Assembly: GCA_020638055.1 (NCBI GenBank)
Contig: JACKJH010000005.1
Span: 186,001 to 250,000 of the forward strand
Source of the DNA: Hyphomicrobiaceae bacterium
GTDB lineage: Bacteria > Pseudomonadota > Alphaproteobacteria > Rhizobiales > Hyphomicrobiaceae
DNA length: 64,000 bases
Direction: 5' to 3'
Both the position numbers and the translations under genes were made by a program. This document shows, one piece after another, positions 51,611 to 61,900 of this stretch; the first letter of the stretch is position 1, and the number at the start of each line of letters is the position of its first letter. Under the pieces are notes generated by a model. That model was not told where the DNA came from and did no database searches. It was given only the letters and a program-made list of their open reading frames with translations.

Positions 51611-53134
51611 TCAGCCCACGCTGCCTTCAAGCGAGATACCGATCAGCTTTTGCGTCTCCGCCATGAACTCCATCGGCAGATGCTGCAGCACGTCACGCAC
51701 GAACCCGTTGACGACCAGCGCCACGGCTTCTTCCTCAGATAGACCGCGCTGCATGCAGTAAAACAGGATGTCTTCCGAAATCTTCGACGTTGTCGCCTCG
51801 TGCTCGAAGTGCGCGCTTGCGTTCTTCGCTTCGATGTAGGGCACCGTATGTGCGCCGCACTTGTCACCAATCAGCAAGCTGTCGCAGGCCGTAAAGTTAC
51901 GCGCGTTCGTCGCCTTGCGGTGTGCGGAGACGAGCCCGCGATAGGTGTTTTCGGAACGCCCGGCTGCAATGCCCTTGGAGATGATGTGGCTGGTCGTATT
52001 CTTGCCCAGGTGGATCATCTTGGTGCCGCTGTCAATCTGCTGGCGGCCATTGGAAATGGCGATCGAGTAGAACTCACCGCGCGAGTTGTCGCCACGCAGA
52101 ATGCAGCTTGGATATTTCCACGTGATCGCCGAACCGGTCTCCACCTGCGTCCATGAGATCTTGGAATTTCTGCCGCGGCAATCGCCCCGCTTGGTGACGA
52201 AGTTGTAGACGCCGCCCTTGCCGTTCTTATCGCCCGGATACCAGTTCTGGACAGTCGAATACTTGATTTCAGCGTCATCGAGCGCGATCAGCTCAACGAC
52301 TGCGGCGTGGAGCTGGTTTTCGTCGCGCGTTGGCGCCGTGCAGCCTTCAAGATAGCTGACGTATGCACCTTTGTCGGCAATGATGAGCGTGCGCTCGAAC
52401 TGTCCGGTATCCTTTTCGTTGATGCGGAAGTACGTCGACAACTCCATCGGGCACCGCACGCCTTCAGGCACGTAAACGAACGACCCATCGGAAAAGACGG
52501 CCGAGTTGAGCGCGGCATAGAAGTTGTCGGACTTCGGCACAACCGAACCGAGATACTTTTTGACCAGTTCGGGATGCTCGCGCATCGCCTCGGAAATCGA
52601 GCAGAAGATGACGCCGGCCTTGGCCAGTTCATGCTTGAACGTCGTCACAACCGAGACGCTGTCGAACACGGCATCCACGGCAACCTTGCCGGCCATGTTG
52701 GTGTAGCCGTCGGCGTCTTCGTCGATCTGGCTGGGCTCGCCCTGCTTGCGCACACCGGCCAGGATTTCCTGCTCTTTGAGTGGAATGCCGAGCTTCTGAT
52801 AGGTTGCCAGCAGCTCAGGATCGACTTCGTCCAGACTTTTGGGGCCTTCGGTCGATTTCGGCGCCGCATAGTAATAGAGGTCCTGGAAGTCGATCTTGGG
52901 ATAAGACACCTTTGCCCAGTCCGGCTCGTTCATCGTCTGCCAGCGCTCGAAAGCGTCAAGGCGCCATTCCAGCATCCAGGCAGGCTCACCCTTCTTCTCG
53001 GAAATGAAGCGAACGATATCCTCGTTTAATCCCTTGGGTGCTTTGACCGTTTCGATCTTGGTCTCAAAACCATACTTGTACTGGTCGACGTCGATCTTCT
53101 TGACTTGATCGATGGTCTCTTGGACCGCTGCCAT
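51611..53134 (-). CDS. sufB: SufB, Fe-S cluster scaffold
   Basis: 507 residues from the ATG at 53134, with AAGGAG upstream; the upstream in-frame ATG at 53206 lacks family similarity. The N-terminal region MAAVQETIDQVKKID is followed by the beta-helix core with YSTVQNWYPGD, a cysteine-containing RNFTACDSLLIGDKCGAHT and HEATTSKISEDILFYCMQRGL near the C-terminus. SufB accepts sulfur and assembles the nascent cluster in SufBC2D. The desulfurase gene (iscS) precedes it by 49 bases. Confidence 0.96.
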   Translation of the reverse strand: MAAVQETIDQVKKIDVDQYKYGFETKIETVKAPKGLNEDIVRFISEKKGEPAWMLEWRLDAFERWQTMNEPDWAKVSYPKIDFQDLYYYAAPKSTEGPKSLDEVDPELLATYQKLGIPLKEQEILAGVRKQGEPSQIDEDADGYTNMAGKVAVDAVFDSVSVVTTFKHELAKAGVIFCSISEAMREHPELVKKYLGSVVPKSDNFYAALNSAVFSDGSFVYVPEGVRCPMELSTYFRINEKDTGQFERTLIIADKGAYVSYLEGCTAPTRDENQLHAAVVELIALDDAEIKYSTVQNWYPGDKNGKGGVYNFVTKRGDCRGRNSKISWTQVETGSAITWKYPSCILRGDNSRGEFYSIAISNGRQQIDSGTKMIHLGKNTTSHIISKGIAAGRSENTYRGLVSAHRKATNARNFTACDSLLIGDKCGAHTVPYIEAKNASAHFEHEATTSKISEDILFYCMQRGLSEEEAVALVVNGFVRDVLQHLPMEFMAETQKLIGISLEGSVG

Positions 53135-53183
53135 CGTCGTCTCCTTGCAATTTCGAAGTCTGCGCGCGAACCGGCCGCCCCTT

Positions 53184-54338
53184 TCAGGCCACCTGGCGTT
53201 CGCCACCTCGTGTTTTCATCACCCGCTGCCACGCACCCTCGCACGCGGCTATATCCTTTTCATTCGTCGCCCAGCCAAGACTGAACCGAACGGCACACTT
53301 TGCCATATCGGCACTGACGTCCATGGCTGCAAGCACTGGCGACCGTGCCGTCTTGCCCGAACTGCAGGCTGAGCCCGCGCTTGCTGCAACACCGTTGAGA
53401 TCAAGCCCGATAACAGTTGTCTCAGCACTCGCTCCTGGAAGTGCGACAAGAGTTGTGTTGCAAAGCCGCGGGGCGTTCTTCGCAAAGATCGTGAGCCCAG
53501 GCGTGGCTGCCTTGAGGCGTGCTTCCAGTTCATCCCTGAGCAGGGCAGATTCGCCAACCCGCAACAGGTCATCTTTTGCTGCCACCGCTGCCGCACCAAA
53601 ACCCGCCAGAGCCGGCACGTTTTCTGTCCCAGCGCGCTTGTTGCGCTCCTGCCCACCACCAACGATCAGCGGCTTCAAGTTGTTGCTTTCGGCAGTGCCA
53701 AAAACCAGCGCGCCTACGCCCTGTGGCCCACCAATCTTGTGTGAGGAAATCATCAGATAATCGACACCCAGTGTCGCCATATCGATTTCAATGCGGCCTG
53801 CCGCCTGCACGGCATCAACCAAGAGCTGCGCACCATGCTCGTGAACGAAGCCGGCGATTTCTGCAATCGGCTGCACCACGCCGGTTTCGTTGTTGGCGAA
53901 TTGTACGGCGACAAGCACATCGCCCTGTTCAGGGTCATCGCCGATATCGTTGCGCAGCAGGTTTGCAAACAGTTCAACATCAATGAGCCCGTTGGCATCA
54001 ACCGGAATTGTCATTGTTTGAGCGCCCGCACGGGTCGCTGGCGCCGTCACGGCTGGATGCTCCACCGCCGAGACCAAGATCTTGCGCCATGGTGCCGACA
54101 ACACCCAGTTGGCGGATTCGGTGGCGCCGCTGGTAAATGCGACATCGCGTGCTTGCGCGCCGACAAGGCCTGCGATCTCGGCTCGCGCACACTCGATCAC
54201 ACTGCGCGCACGTCGGCCCTCGGCATGCACAGAGGACGGGTTACCGAACGAATCCAGCGCACGCAGCATTGCCTCGCGCGCTCCAGGCCGCAAAGGCGCT
54301 GTCGCGTTGTAATCGAGATATGTGCGCGAAACGCTCAT
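53184..54338 (-). CDS. iscS: Cysteine desulfurase (IscS/NifS type)
   Basis: 384 residues. Class I desulfurase with the PLP lysine in MISSHKIGGPQG and the active-site cysteine in SAGSACSSGK. It is the first enzyme gene after iscR. It is an additional desulfurase besides SufS in this operon, a combination common in Hyphomicrobiales, where it may also feed tRNA thiolation (MnmA). The start overlaps the iscR stop (ATGA). The ATG at 54338 begins MSVSRTYLDYNATAP. Confidence 0.95.
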   Translation of the reverse strand: MSVSRTYLDYNATAPLRPGAREAMLRALDSFGNPSSVHAEGRRARSVIECARAEIAGLVGAQARDVAFTSGATESANWVLSAPWRKILVSAVEHPAVTAPATRAGAQTMTIPVDANGLIDVELFANLLRNDIGDDPEQGDVLVAVQFANNETGVVQPIAEIAGFVHEHGAQLLVDAVQAAGRIEIDMATLGVDYLMISSHKIGGPQGVGALVFGTAESNNLKPLIVGGGQERNKRAGTENVPALAGFGAAAVAAKDDLLRVGESALLRDELEARLKAATPGLTIFAKNAPRLCNTTLVALPGASAETTVIGLDLNGVAASAGSACSSGKTARSPVLAAMDVSADMAKCAVRFSLGWATNEKDIAACEGAWQRVMKTRGGERQVA

Positions 54339-54808
54339 TCCGCCGCCAATTCCACTTTCTGACCGGCGCGCTTGAGCGCCTGGCGCGAAGCCAGTTTCTC
54401 TGGCGGTATGCCGTCCAAAACTTCATCGAGACTGACGCTCCACAAGAACGCCGCGATATGGCCGCCCAGTCCGGACCAGAGCTTATGAGTCAGGCACCGC
54501 TCCTCTCCCAGACAACCAAGGCCACCGTCCATGCAGCGGGTCATGCGCGTTTCTTCTTCCACCGCTGCCATGATCTCACCGACCGCAATTTCCCGGGGAG
54601 AACGTCCGAGGCGGTAGCCGCCTGTTCGCCCGCGCAGGCTTTCCACCAGGCCCGCACGCCGCAGCCTGAGAAAAATCTGTTCCAGATAGGACAAAGAAAG
54701 TTGCTGGCGCTCGGCGATCTGCGAAAGCGGAACCGCTGCATCGCTTTGATGCTTGGCAAGATCTGCCATTGCCATCACCGCGTACCGGCCTTTGGTATTC
54801 AACTCCAC
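54335..54808 (-). CDS. iscR: IscR, Rrf2-family Fe-S regulator
   Basis: 157 residues from the GTG at 54808 (ELNTKGRYAVMAMADLA), with AAGGGCAGGTG upstream; a longer frame up to 54973 is open but unlike the family. The N-terminal winged helix carries the recognition region SLSYLEQIFLRLRRAGLVES. Three cysteines (CMDGGLGCLGEERC) form the Fe-S ligand set of IscR, distinguishing it from RirA. In its [2Fe-2S] form IscR typically represses suf; here it is the first gene of the operon, fitting autoregulation. Confidence 0.92.
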   Translation of the reverse strand: MELNTKGRYAVMAMADLAKHQSDAAVPLSQIAERQQLSLSYLEQIFLRLRRAGLVESLRGRTGGYRLGRSPREIAVGEIMAAVEEETRMTRCMDGGLGCLGEERCLTHKLWSGLGGHIAAFLWSVSLDEVLDGIPPEKLASRQALKRAGQKVELAAE

Positions 54809-55325
54809 GACAACACCTGCCCTTCGTTGACATATCCGGCCCAACAAGAAATGAGGCCTTCGACCTGCGAAACAGCGTTTCGCGTGATCGGACTTGCATT
54901 CGACACTGCCGGATGTGCTAGAAAGCGCGACTTGAAGGGTTGTCCGACGCACGTACCGGTAGTTTCGAACCATTCTAAAAACGTGCGGGAGACTATGAAA
55001 TTCCGATTGGTGTAGTCAAGTATTTAGCGCGGCCATTGTTGTATTTGTCGCAACACGCACATGCGGCTCGGCCCGGCCTATGGTTTCAGACCAGCCGACG
55101 CCGCGCCGCGAAACATGAAGCGATGCCGGTCTTGCACGGCTTAGTCGGCTGGCAGCGGCATGAAAAATACAGCGTTCAACCGCGTTAGTGCCCGCAGCGG
55201 AGAACAGACACGTGTAAACCGCAAAACGCCGCGCCAGATGGCGCATCCACTGAAATCGCAGCAACGCACTGGTTCACATTGGCAATCGTCGCAAGCGATG
55301 GAACCAGCTCAAACCATGGAAACCT
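54809..55325. other. iscR / alpha-beta hydrolase divergent region
   Basis: About 515 bases with no gene seen. It should carry the suf operon promoter, but I find no match to IscR type 1 or type 2 sites that I trust. Confidence 0.4.
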
Positions 55326-56099
55326 ATGCCTGAGTTGATCATTAACGGCCCCGAAGGCCGGCGCATCGAGGCTCGCTATCACCACGAGAGCCGTTCCGAC
55401 AGCCCCATCGCACTCGTGCTGCACCCGCACCCGCAGTTCGGCGGCACCATGAACAATCAGGTTGTCTACGCGCTTTACCATACGTTTGCCGCGCGCGGGT
55501 TTTCGGTTCTGAGGTTCAATTTCCGCGGCGTAGGCCGCTCGCAGGGCTACTGGGACGGCGGCCCGGGCGAACTTGCCGATGCCGCCTGCGCACTGGACTG
55601 GCTGCAACTGGTAAAACCGGATGCAAAATATTGCTGGATCGCGGGCGTTTCCTTCGGCACCTGGATTGCGATGCAGCTTTTGATGCGCCGGCCCGAAATT
55701 GACGGTTTCATCTGCGTCGCCCCACCATCAAACCTTTACGATTTCTCCTTCCTGGCGCCGTGCCCGTCGTCGGGCCTGATGATCAACGGCGACAAGGACA
55801 GGGTTGTGCCGTCCCAATCGGTCGCTGAACTGACCACCAAGCTCAAGACCCAGCGCGGCATAAAAATCGATCATGAAATCGTTCCAGGTGCCAACCATTT
55901 CTTCCAGGACAAGATCGACGACTTGACCGAGATCGTGGGCGGCTACCTCGACATGCGCCTTGTCAAGGATGCAGAGGATCGCGAAACCAAACGTCTCAAG
56001 GACAAGGACCGCGAACCCCAACGCGCAATCGAACGCTCCAAGGATGTCGCCGAACCAGCAGGAGACGACGAGGCATCTGAAGACGACGATGACGCATGA
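55326..56099 (+). CDS. Alpha/beta hydrolase with charged C-terminal tail
   Basis: 257 residues, ATG at 55326. Core motifs: LHPHPQFGGTMNN (oxyanion loop), FRGVGRSQG, the nucleophile elbow AGVSFGTWIAM, GDKDRVVP (acid) and GANHFF (histidine). It is the short 'alpha/beta hydrolase' family common in Hyphomicrobiales, without assigned substrate. Residues about 210-257 are a highly charged tail rich in Asp, Glu, Lys and Arg, ending in six acidic residues, likely disordered. Downstream lies the second MITE-like copy. Confidence 0.87.
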   Translation: MPELIINGPEGRRIEARYHHESRSDSPIALVLHPHPQFGGTMNNQVVYALYHTFAARGFSVLRFNFRGVGRSQGYWDGGPGELADAACALDWLQLVKPDAKYCWIAGVSFGTWIAMQLLMRRPEIDGFICVAPPSNLYDFSFLAPCPSSGLMINGDKDRVVPSQSVAELTTKLKTQRGIKIDHEIVPGANHFFQDKIDDLTEIVGGYLDMRLVKDAEDRETKRLKDKDREPQRAIERSKDVAEPAGDDEASEDDDDA

Positions 56100-56109
56100 G
56101 TTCAAGTCC

Positions 56110-56126
56110 AGAGCGCACGACGCTCT
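56110..56126. repeat. Small hairpin abutting MITE-like copy 2
   Basis: AGAGCG-CACGA-CGCTCT forms a 6-bp stem and looks like a collapsed remnant of a family A end. Copy 2 of the MITE-like element begins directly at its right arm. Confidence 0.6.
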
Positions 56127-56310
56127 AGCCCGCCTTTCTCACGATGGTATGGCCGGCACGGAGGTGAAAATGATGACCGGCCAGGAGAGCCGTGCAGTTC
56201 GATGTGGTGCATCGGGCAAACGGCACGACACAGACTGTCATCATTTTCACCCCGCCCTGCGGGTCGTGCCAGCACGATGACGGCAGTGCCCTCGTGAGAA
56301 AGGCGGGCTA
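56126..56310. mobile_element. MITE-like element, family B, copy 2 (185 bp)
   Basis: Ends are 19-bp perfect inverted repeats, 56126-56144 and 56292-56310, sharing the core CCCGCCTTTCTCACGA with copy 1. An inner perfect 15-bp stem, 56163-56177 with 56237-56251, nests inside. The flanks read CTAG and CTAA, similar to the TTAA/TTAA of copy 1, as expected of a 4-base YTAR-like target. No coding capacity. Confidence 0.85.
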
Positions 56311-56344
56311 AGATAGGCTGCTGTGTCTTGAGTTATGCGTTTTT

Positions 56345-57448
56345 TCAGGGGTGGGCGATCACGCCTCCAGTGATCGGCATGGTGACACCTGTTGTGCTGG
56401 GATAGCTGAGCGGCAATCCGTTCAGCGCTCGCACGGCAAGGTAGGCCCACGCCTCCGCCTCGACGCTGTCGCCGTTGAGCCCCAGAGCCTCAATCGGCAC
56501 CACCGCATTTTCGACGCGCTCGGCCAAGCGGGTCATGATCGCCCTGTTCTTGCGTCCACCGCCCGAGACCACCCACACCTCAGGCTCGGCGGGAAAATGC
56601 TCGCGGGCACGGGCGACGCCCTCGACTGTCAGCGCCGCCAGTGTTGCTGCACCCTCGGTGAGCGAAAGCGCCGAATAAGGAGCCAGCGAGAACGCATCCC
56701 GGTCAAGCGACTTGGGCGGGGGCGCGGCAAAAAACGGCGCCAGCAGCGCATCGTGCAATAGCGCCTCGTCAACGGTACCGTTGAGCGCGGTTTCGCCATC
56801 AGCGTCATAAGCGGCCCCTGAATGCAGGAGCATCCAATCATCGAGAAGCGCATTACCCGGCCCGGTGTCAAAGGCGACAAGGTCGCCCTCAAGTCCGACA
56901 TAGGTGACATTTGCAACGCCGCCAATGTTGACGAATGCCACCGGGCGTTTACCCAGTTTGAGCGCCAGCGCCTTATGATAAACGGGTGCCATGGGCGCAC
57001 CCTCCCCACCTGCGCTAACGTCAGCGGCGCGCATATCATAAACAACTGCTATTCCGGTCAGCCGCGCAAGACGCGCGCCATCGCCCAACTGCACCGTCAG
57101 CCGTGTTTGCGGCGCGTGGTAGACGGTGTGACCGTGGAAGCCGATGACGTCGATTTCCGCGCGATCAAGCTGAATGTCCTCAAGAAACTGGGATACAGCC
57201 TCTGCATGGAGGTCCGTCAGGTATTGTTCGGCAATCTTCAAAACACCTGGTCTGGCGTTCCGGTCCCGCAAATCTTTGGCCAATGCGACGGCCTCTGCAA
57301 GACGCCGCCTGAAGGCATCAGAATAAGGAAACGTAAAAGAGGGCCCGCGCCGTAGTTCGTTTTCGCCATCCGACTCTATCAATGCCACGTCGATTCCATC
57401 CATCGACGTGCCACTCATCAATCCGATTGCCCGCTTGAGCTTGCCCAA
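56345..57448 (-). CDS. anmK: Anhydro-N-acetylmuramic acid kinase
   Basis: 367 residues from a TTG at 57448, with GAGG nine bases upstream. The phosphate-binding MSGTSMDGIDVALIES near the start is the family's hallmark, followed by HGHTVYHAP, VNIGGVANVTYV, FDTGPGNALLDD and the C-terminal VVSGGGRKNRAIM. The enzyme phosphorylates and opens 1,6-anhydroMurNAc, recycling peptidoglycan. An upstream in-frame extension to 58009 runs into tyrS and is not part of the gene. It is divergent from tyrS. Confidence 0.94.
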   Translation of the reverse strand: MGKLKRAIGLMSGTSMDGIDVALIESDGENELRRGPSFTFPYSDAFRRRLAEAVALAKDLRDRNARPGVLKIAEQYLTDLHAEAVSQFLEDIQLDRAEIDVIGFHGHTVYHAPQTRLTVQLGDGARLARLTGIAVVYDMRAADVSAGGEGAPMAPVYHKALALKLGKRPVAFVNIGGVANVTYVGLEGDLVAFDTGPGNALLDDWMLLHSGAAYDADGETALNGTVDEALLHDALLAPFFAAPPPKSLDRDAFSLAPYSALSLTEGAATLAALTVEGVARAREHFPAEPEVWVVSGGGRKNRAIMTRLAERVENAVVPIEALGLNGDSVEAEAWAYLAVRALNGLPLSYPSTTGVTMPITGGVIAHP

Positions 57449-57565
57449 ATCATCCAACCTCGTGCATGGTGCCCTCGATTCCCGCGACCCTATACCAAAC
57501 CTTGCTCCCACGCCCGAACGATTTGCGAAAATCCTGGCCAGGACTACCGACCGACGACGAGACAC

Positions 57566-58822
57566 ATGAACAAATTCAAGTCCGATTTCCTCAACGTTCT
57601 TAATCAACGCGGCTTTATACACCAGTGCTCGGACGAGTCCGGCATCGACCAGCTCGCCGTAAAGGGGGAACTGGTCGCATATGCCGGTTACGATGCCACA
57701 GCGCCATCTCTGCACATTGGCCATTTGACGACAATCATGATGCTGCACTGGCTGCAGGAGACGGGAGCTGGCAAGCCCATCGCCCTGACCGGCGGCGGCA
57801 CGACCCGCGTCGGCGACCCCTCCGGCAAGGACGAGACGCGTCAGATGCGCTCGATCGAGGAAATCGAAGCCAACGCCCTTTCCATGAAGTCCGGTATCGA
57901 ACGGTTGCTCAAGTTCGGCAATGGAGCGACCGACGCCGTCATGGTCGACAACGCGGAATGGCTGGCAAAGCTCAACTATATTTCCTTCCTGCGCGATGTC
58001 GGCCGCCACTTCTCGATCAATCGCATGCTAACGATGGATTCGGTTCGCCTGCGCCTGGAGCGTGAGCAGGAGCTGTCATTCATTGAGTTCAATTACATGC
58101 TCCTGCAGTCCTATGACTTTGTCGAACTCAACCGGCGCTATGGCTGCAACATGCAGCTTGGTGGCTCCGATCAGTGGGGCAACATCGTCATGGGGATTGA
58201 TTTGGGCCGGCGCATGGGAACCCAGCAACTGTTCGGTTTGACATGCCCGCTGCTGCTGACCTCCGCCGGAGTAAAAATGGGTAAAACAGCGGCTGGCGCC
58301 GTCTGGCTCAACGAGGATCAACTTTCCGCTTATGACTATTGGCAGTTCTGGCGCAATGTCGAGGACGCAGCGGTTTCCAACCTGCTCAAGCGGTTCACCA
58401 CCTTGCCGATGTCTGAAATCGAGCGTTTGAATAATCTCGGCGGAAACGAGATCAACGAAGCAAAAAAGGTGCTGGCAACCGAAGCCACGGCCATGATGCA
58501 TGGACGGAAAAAGGCCGAAGGCGCTGCCGAAACCGCGCGCAAGACTTTTGAAGCCGGACAGCTTTCTGCAGACCTGCCCACGGTTGAAATTTCCAAAAGC
58601 GATCTTGCCGTTGGCATGGGTGTATTGGGCGCGTTCGTCACCGCCGGACTTGTCGCATCAAACAGCGAGGCACGCCGCCAGATCAAAGGCGGTGGCGCCA
58701 AAGTCAATGACACCGTAATTGCAGATGAAAAACTCACCCTCTCGGACACCAACCTCACCGGCGAGGGCGTCATCAAGCTTTCACTTGGCAAGAAAAAGCA
58801 TGTGTTGTTGAAGCCTGTATAG
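57566..58822 (+). CDS. tyrS: Tyrosyl-tRNA synthetase
   Basis: 418 residues. Class I synthetase with the HIGH-like SLHIGHLTT, the tyrosine-binding YDATAPS and QLGGSDQWGNI, and KMSKS replaced by KMGKT (GVKMGKTAAGAVWL), a common variant in this enzyme. The C-terminal S4-like RNA-binding domain ends IKLSLGKKKHVLLKPV. It charges tRNA-Tyr. Confidence 0.96.
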   Translation: MNKFKSDFLNVLNQRGFIHQCSDESGIDQLAVKGELVAYAGYDATAPSLHIGHLTTIMMLHWLQETGAGKPIALTGGGTTRVGDPSGKDETRQMRSIEEIEANALSMKSGIERLLKFGNGATDAVMVDNAEWLAKLNYISFLRDVGRHFSINRMLTMDSVRLRLEREQELSFIEFNYMLLQSYDFVELNRRYGCNMQLGGSDQWGNIVMGIDLGRRMGTQQLFGLTCPLLLTSAGVKMGKTAAGAVWLNEDQLSAYDYWQFWRNVEDAAVSNLLKRFTTLPMSEIERLNNLGGNEINEAKKVLATEATAMMHGRKKAEGAAETARKTFEAGQLSADLPTVEISKSDLAVGMGVLGAFVTAGLVASNSEARRQIKGGGAKVNDTVIADEKLTLSDTNLTGEGVIKLSLGKKKHVLLKPV

Positions 58823-58919
58823 GGGCCGAGCGGGAAAAACCCGGTATTGTGCTGCGGGTGATGCGTGATGATCGAAATCGGACTTCGATCGCCCCTTCAT
58901 CAACACCGCTACGCTGGCC

Positions 58920-61900
58920 TCATTTCCGCTTGGTATCGGAAGACCAGCCGTCGATCGTCGTCCCTGGTGCAGATGGCGCATCATCATCGTTCCGCCGCCT
59001 GCGTCTTTTCGTATTCGCCGGCGAAACCGCTTGCACTTTAGGTGTGGGGTTCGTCATTTGGAAAATTTCCCGGAAGATGCCCGGCGCCACCAGTGAAAGC
59101 GGATTGACGATCACCTGCGGATCAGACATCGCCCCGGTAATTGCGAACGTAATACCGAAAATGCCTTCACCGCGCGGCCCTGACAGAATTTGACCTAGCA
59201 ACGGTATCTGGCCAAAAGCGTTGTTGAGACCCTGCAACGGAATGTAGGTGCCGCCAAGATTGACCTTCGATGTGTTGAAATCGACCTTGCCCCTGAGCGT
59301 ACCGCCAAGCAGAGGGCCTTTCATGTAGGCATCGTTCATGACGAATTGACCGTGCCCAGTCGAAAAGGGAACGCGCATCGTGTCGAACTGGAAAACTTCG
59401 CGCACAACTCTTGTTTTTCCGCCGATCGACGGCCGGCTATCATTCACACCGCTGGAGACAACCTCCGACACAATCGGGTCGCCAAGAACGCGAAAGTCCT
59501 CAACCCATAACGTTCCAGACTTTTCAGTATCTCCACTTGCGTCGACGTTGAGTTCCAGCCGAACCCGGCCGTTTTGCATGTTGGGGTAGAAGCCGATCAA
59601 TTTCAGCGCACGGCCAGCATCTGTCGAATCGGCGCGGATACGCCGCCGGCCTCTGCTGTCGCGATCAAGAACCACCGCCAACGGGGCACCCCCGTCATTG
59701 AAAGTACCGCGAGCATCAAGCGTTGTCAGCTTGCCATTGCGCGTTTCTATTTTCGCTTTCAACCCTCGCAACGACGTTTCCGAGAACCCCAGGACGTTGT
59801 CGATCTGCACATCAACATTGACGCCACCCTCGTCACTCTCAGCACGACCTCCATCACCGCGTCCAAGTGTGAACAAGGATCTGAAATAGTCGCGACCATC
59901 AAGCGTCGAACCTCGAACCTTGATGTCCCAAATACCCTTGGCGCCACGTCGCCCCTGCACGTCGAGCCGAGTCACGACATTGACCGAAAAATCGGGAAAA
60001 TAGAATTCCGACAGGCTCCGATCGGCAGCCAGCGCCGCCCAGCCCTCGACTGCAATGTTATCGCCGCCGATACGCAGGTTCTGCAGCTCATGTTTTTCGT
60101 GCGGTGCCGCGGCAACATCAAACTCCGCAAACGCAGACCTGCCAGGAGCTTTACGCCAACCTATGGCCGGAACCCTGAGCTCGGCCCCCGAAAGATCGGC
60201 ACGCACATGCAGTTTGCGCTGACCGGGCACGGGACCCGGCACAACCTGCAAATCAACCGGCACGACACCGTCCAAAAGATGATCCAGATCGAAACCCAAC
60301 TGGCGGCGGTCCGTGTTGTCTAGCGTTGCCGTGATCCGCAACGGTGGCTGACGGTCCTCTGGAGCGCCGAAGATGTGTTGCCATGAAATTTTCGCCAGCA
60401 CACCCTTGACGACGGCTTCACCCTTGGCGTCGATGGCGCCATCGCTGAAGGCAAACGCCATGCTGGCGCCTTGAACATCATAGGCATCCATGAGGTTCTT
60501 GATCCGGCCGTCTTTCAGATGAGCCGAGCCGGTCTTCTTGATCGCCGCGATATCCAACTCGTCTTTCATCGGAAATTCAAGTGATGTCTCAAGCGTCACT
60601 TTGCCGGAAGCGTTCGAAAAGGGGAGTGAATTGGCGTCGATAAGCCGTAGCGGTTCGGCTTGCATTATTTCAGCGAATGCCATCACTTCAGAGGAGGCCT
60701 TGAACGAAAGCTTCGCGTCGGAAATTTCTGCGTTGATGTTGTCCGAAGTGAGTTGTCCGGCGCTGAGCGCGATGGTCTCTCCGGAAGGCAACTTCATTTT
60801 GCCTTCAGGCATTGTCAGCTCGAAATGGTCGTTTTCGACACCGAGCAGTGCGCGCGGGGATTCCACGGTTGGCAAAGATAGCGTTGGCTTGAACGCGCTT
60901 TGCCCTACCTCCACGACCAGCGATGCGCGTCCATTCGTTGCAACGTCGGAAGGCGCAGAAAAGACACCGGTTTCTCGCTTGAATTCAAAGCGCTTGATTT
61001 CCGCGGAGATGACATTTTCGCCCACCCAGATACGAGATTTCTTTGCCAAACCGGCCGGCCAGACGGCCTTTAGTGTCTGCGCTGAAAGTGGTGTGGACGC
61101 GCCGTGCAAGCGAACCCCGGGGCGATTGGCGTCGACGCTTACTTCTCCGTTCGCGGCAAACGTCGCACCGCCTGCTGACATCTCTGCTTTTGCAATTTGG
61201 ATAAGCCCTTGCTTGGTTATGTAGCGACCTTGCAGTGTAAGTCTTTCCAATGCGATCGGCGCAACCGAGAAATCCCCCGTTCCCAAAATCCCCTCGGAGG
61301 ATGCAAGATTGAACGCCCACCCTTCCTTGCCGTCCAACACGTTCGCTTGCGCTTGCCCTTCAAACGTCACAGAAGCACCTGCTGCCTGCAGCGTGGAAGG
61401 TAGGACAGCTATGGCGTGCTTGATCGGATCGTAGGTAAGTTTCACACGGCCGGCGCGCACCGGAATGGGCTCCAGCCGGCCTGCATCATCGCGAATGAGT
61501 ATGTTGCCATTCCCAAGACCCACGTCCATATGCACCGCCTCGATGCTTCCATCTGAAGTCATCGCAAGTGTGACATCTGCTCCAACGGGTACGTCGACAA
61601 AACTCAACAATGTTCCGCCACTGCCAGGATCGAACAGGGCGGCTGGCACGAGGTCGCGCACCGACGCGCGCAGAGTTGTCTGGCCGCGAACGTCTTCGGT
61701 GTAAAAAGCGACCCGCCATGAGCCCCCAGCCGAAGCAACGCTGGCCCGACCCGAAACGACCGAGCGGCCGTCGCGATGATCGACGTCGATGCTGACCTCA
61801 GGCAACTGCCACGTAGTTCGGTGGCCCTGGTTGACGACATGCAAGGTTGCGTCGCGAACACCGAATTCCCTCAAGAACCCCGCCCCTGCCGTCCCATGCA

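Noticed and set aside
57449..58009. In-frame upstream extension of anmK across tyrS
   Set aside because: It runs antisense through the tyrS start and lacks family similarity; the TTG at 57448 has its own ribosome-binding site and gives the normal length.
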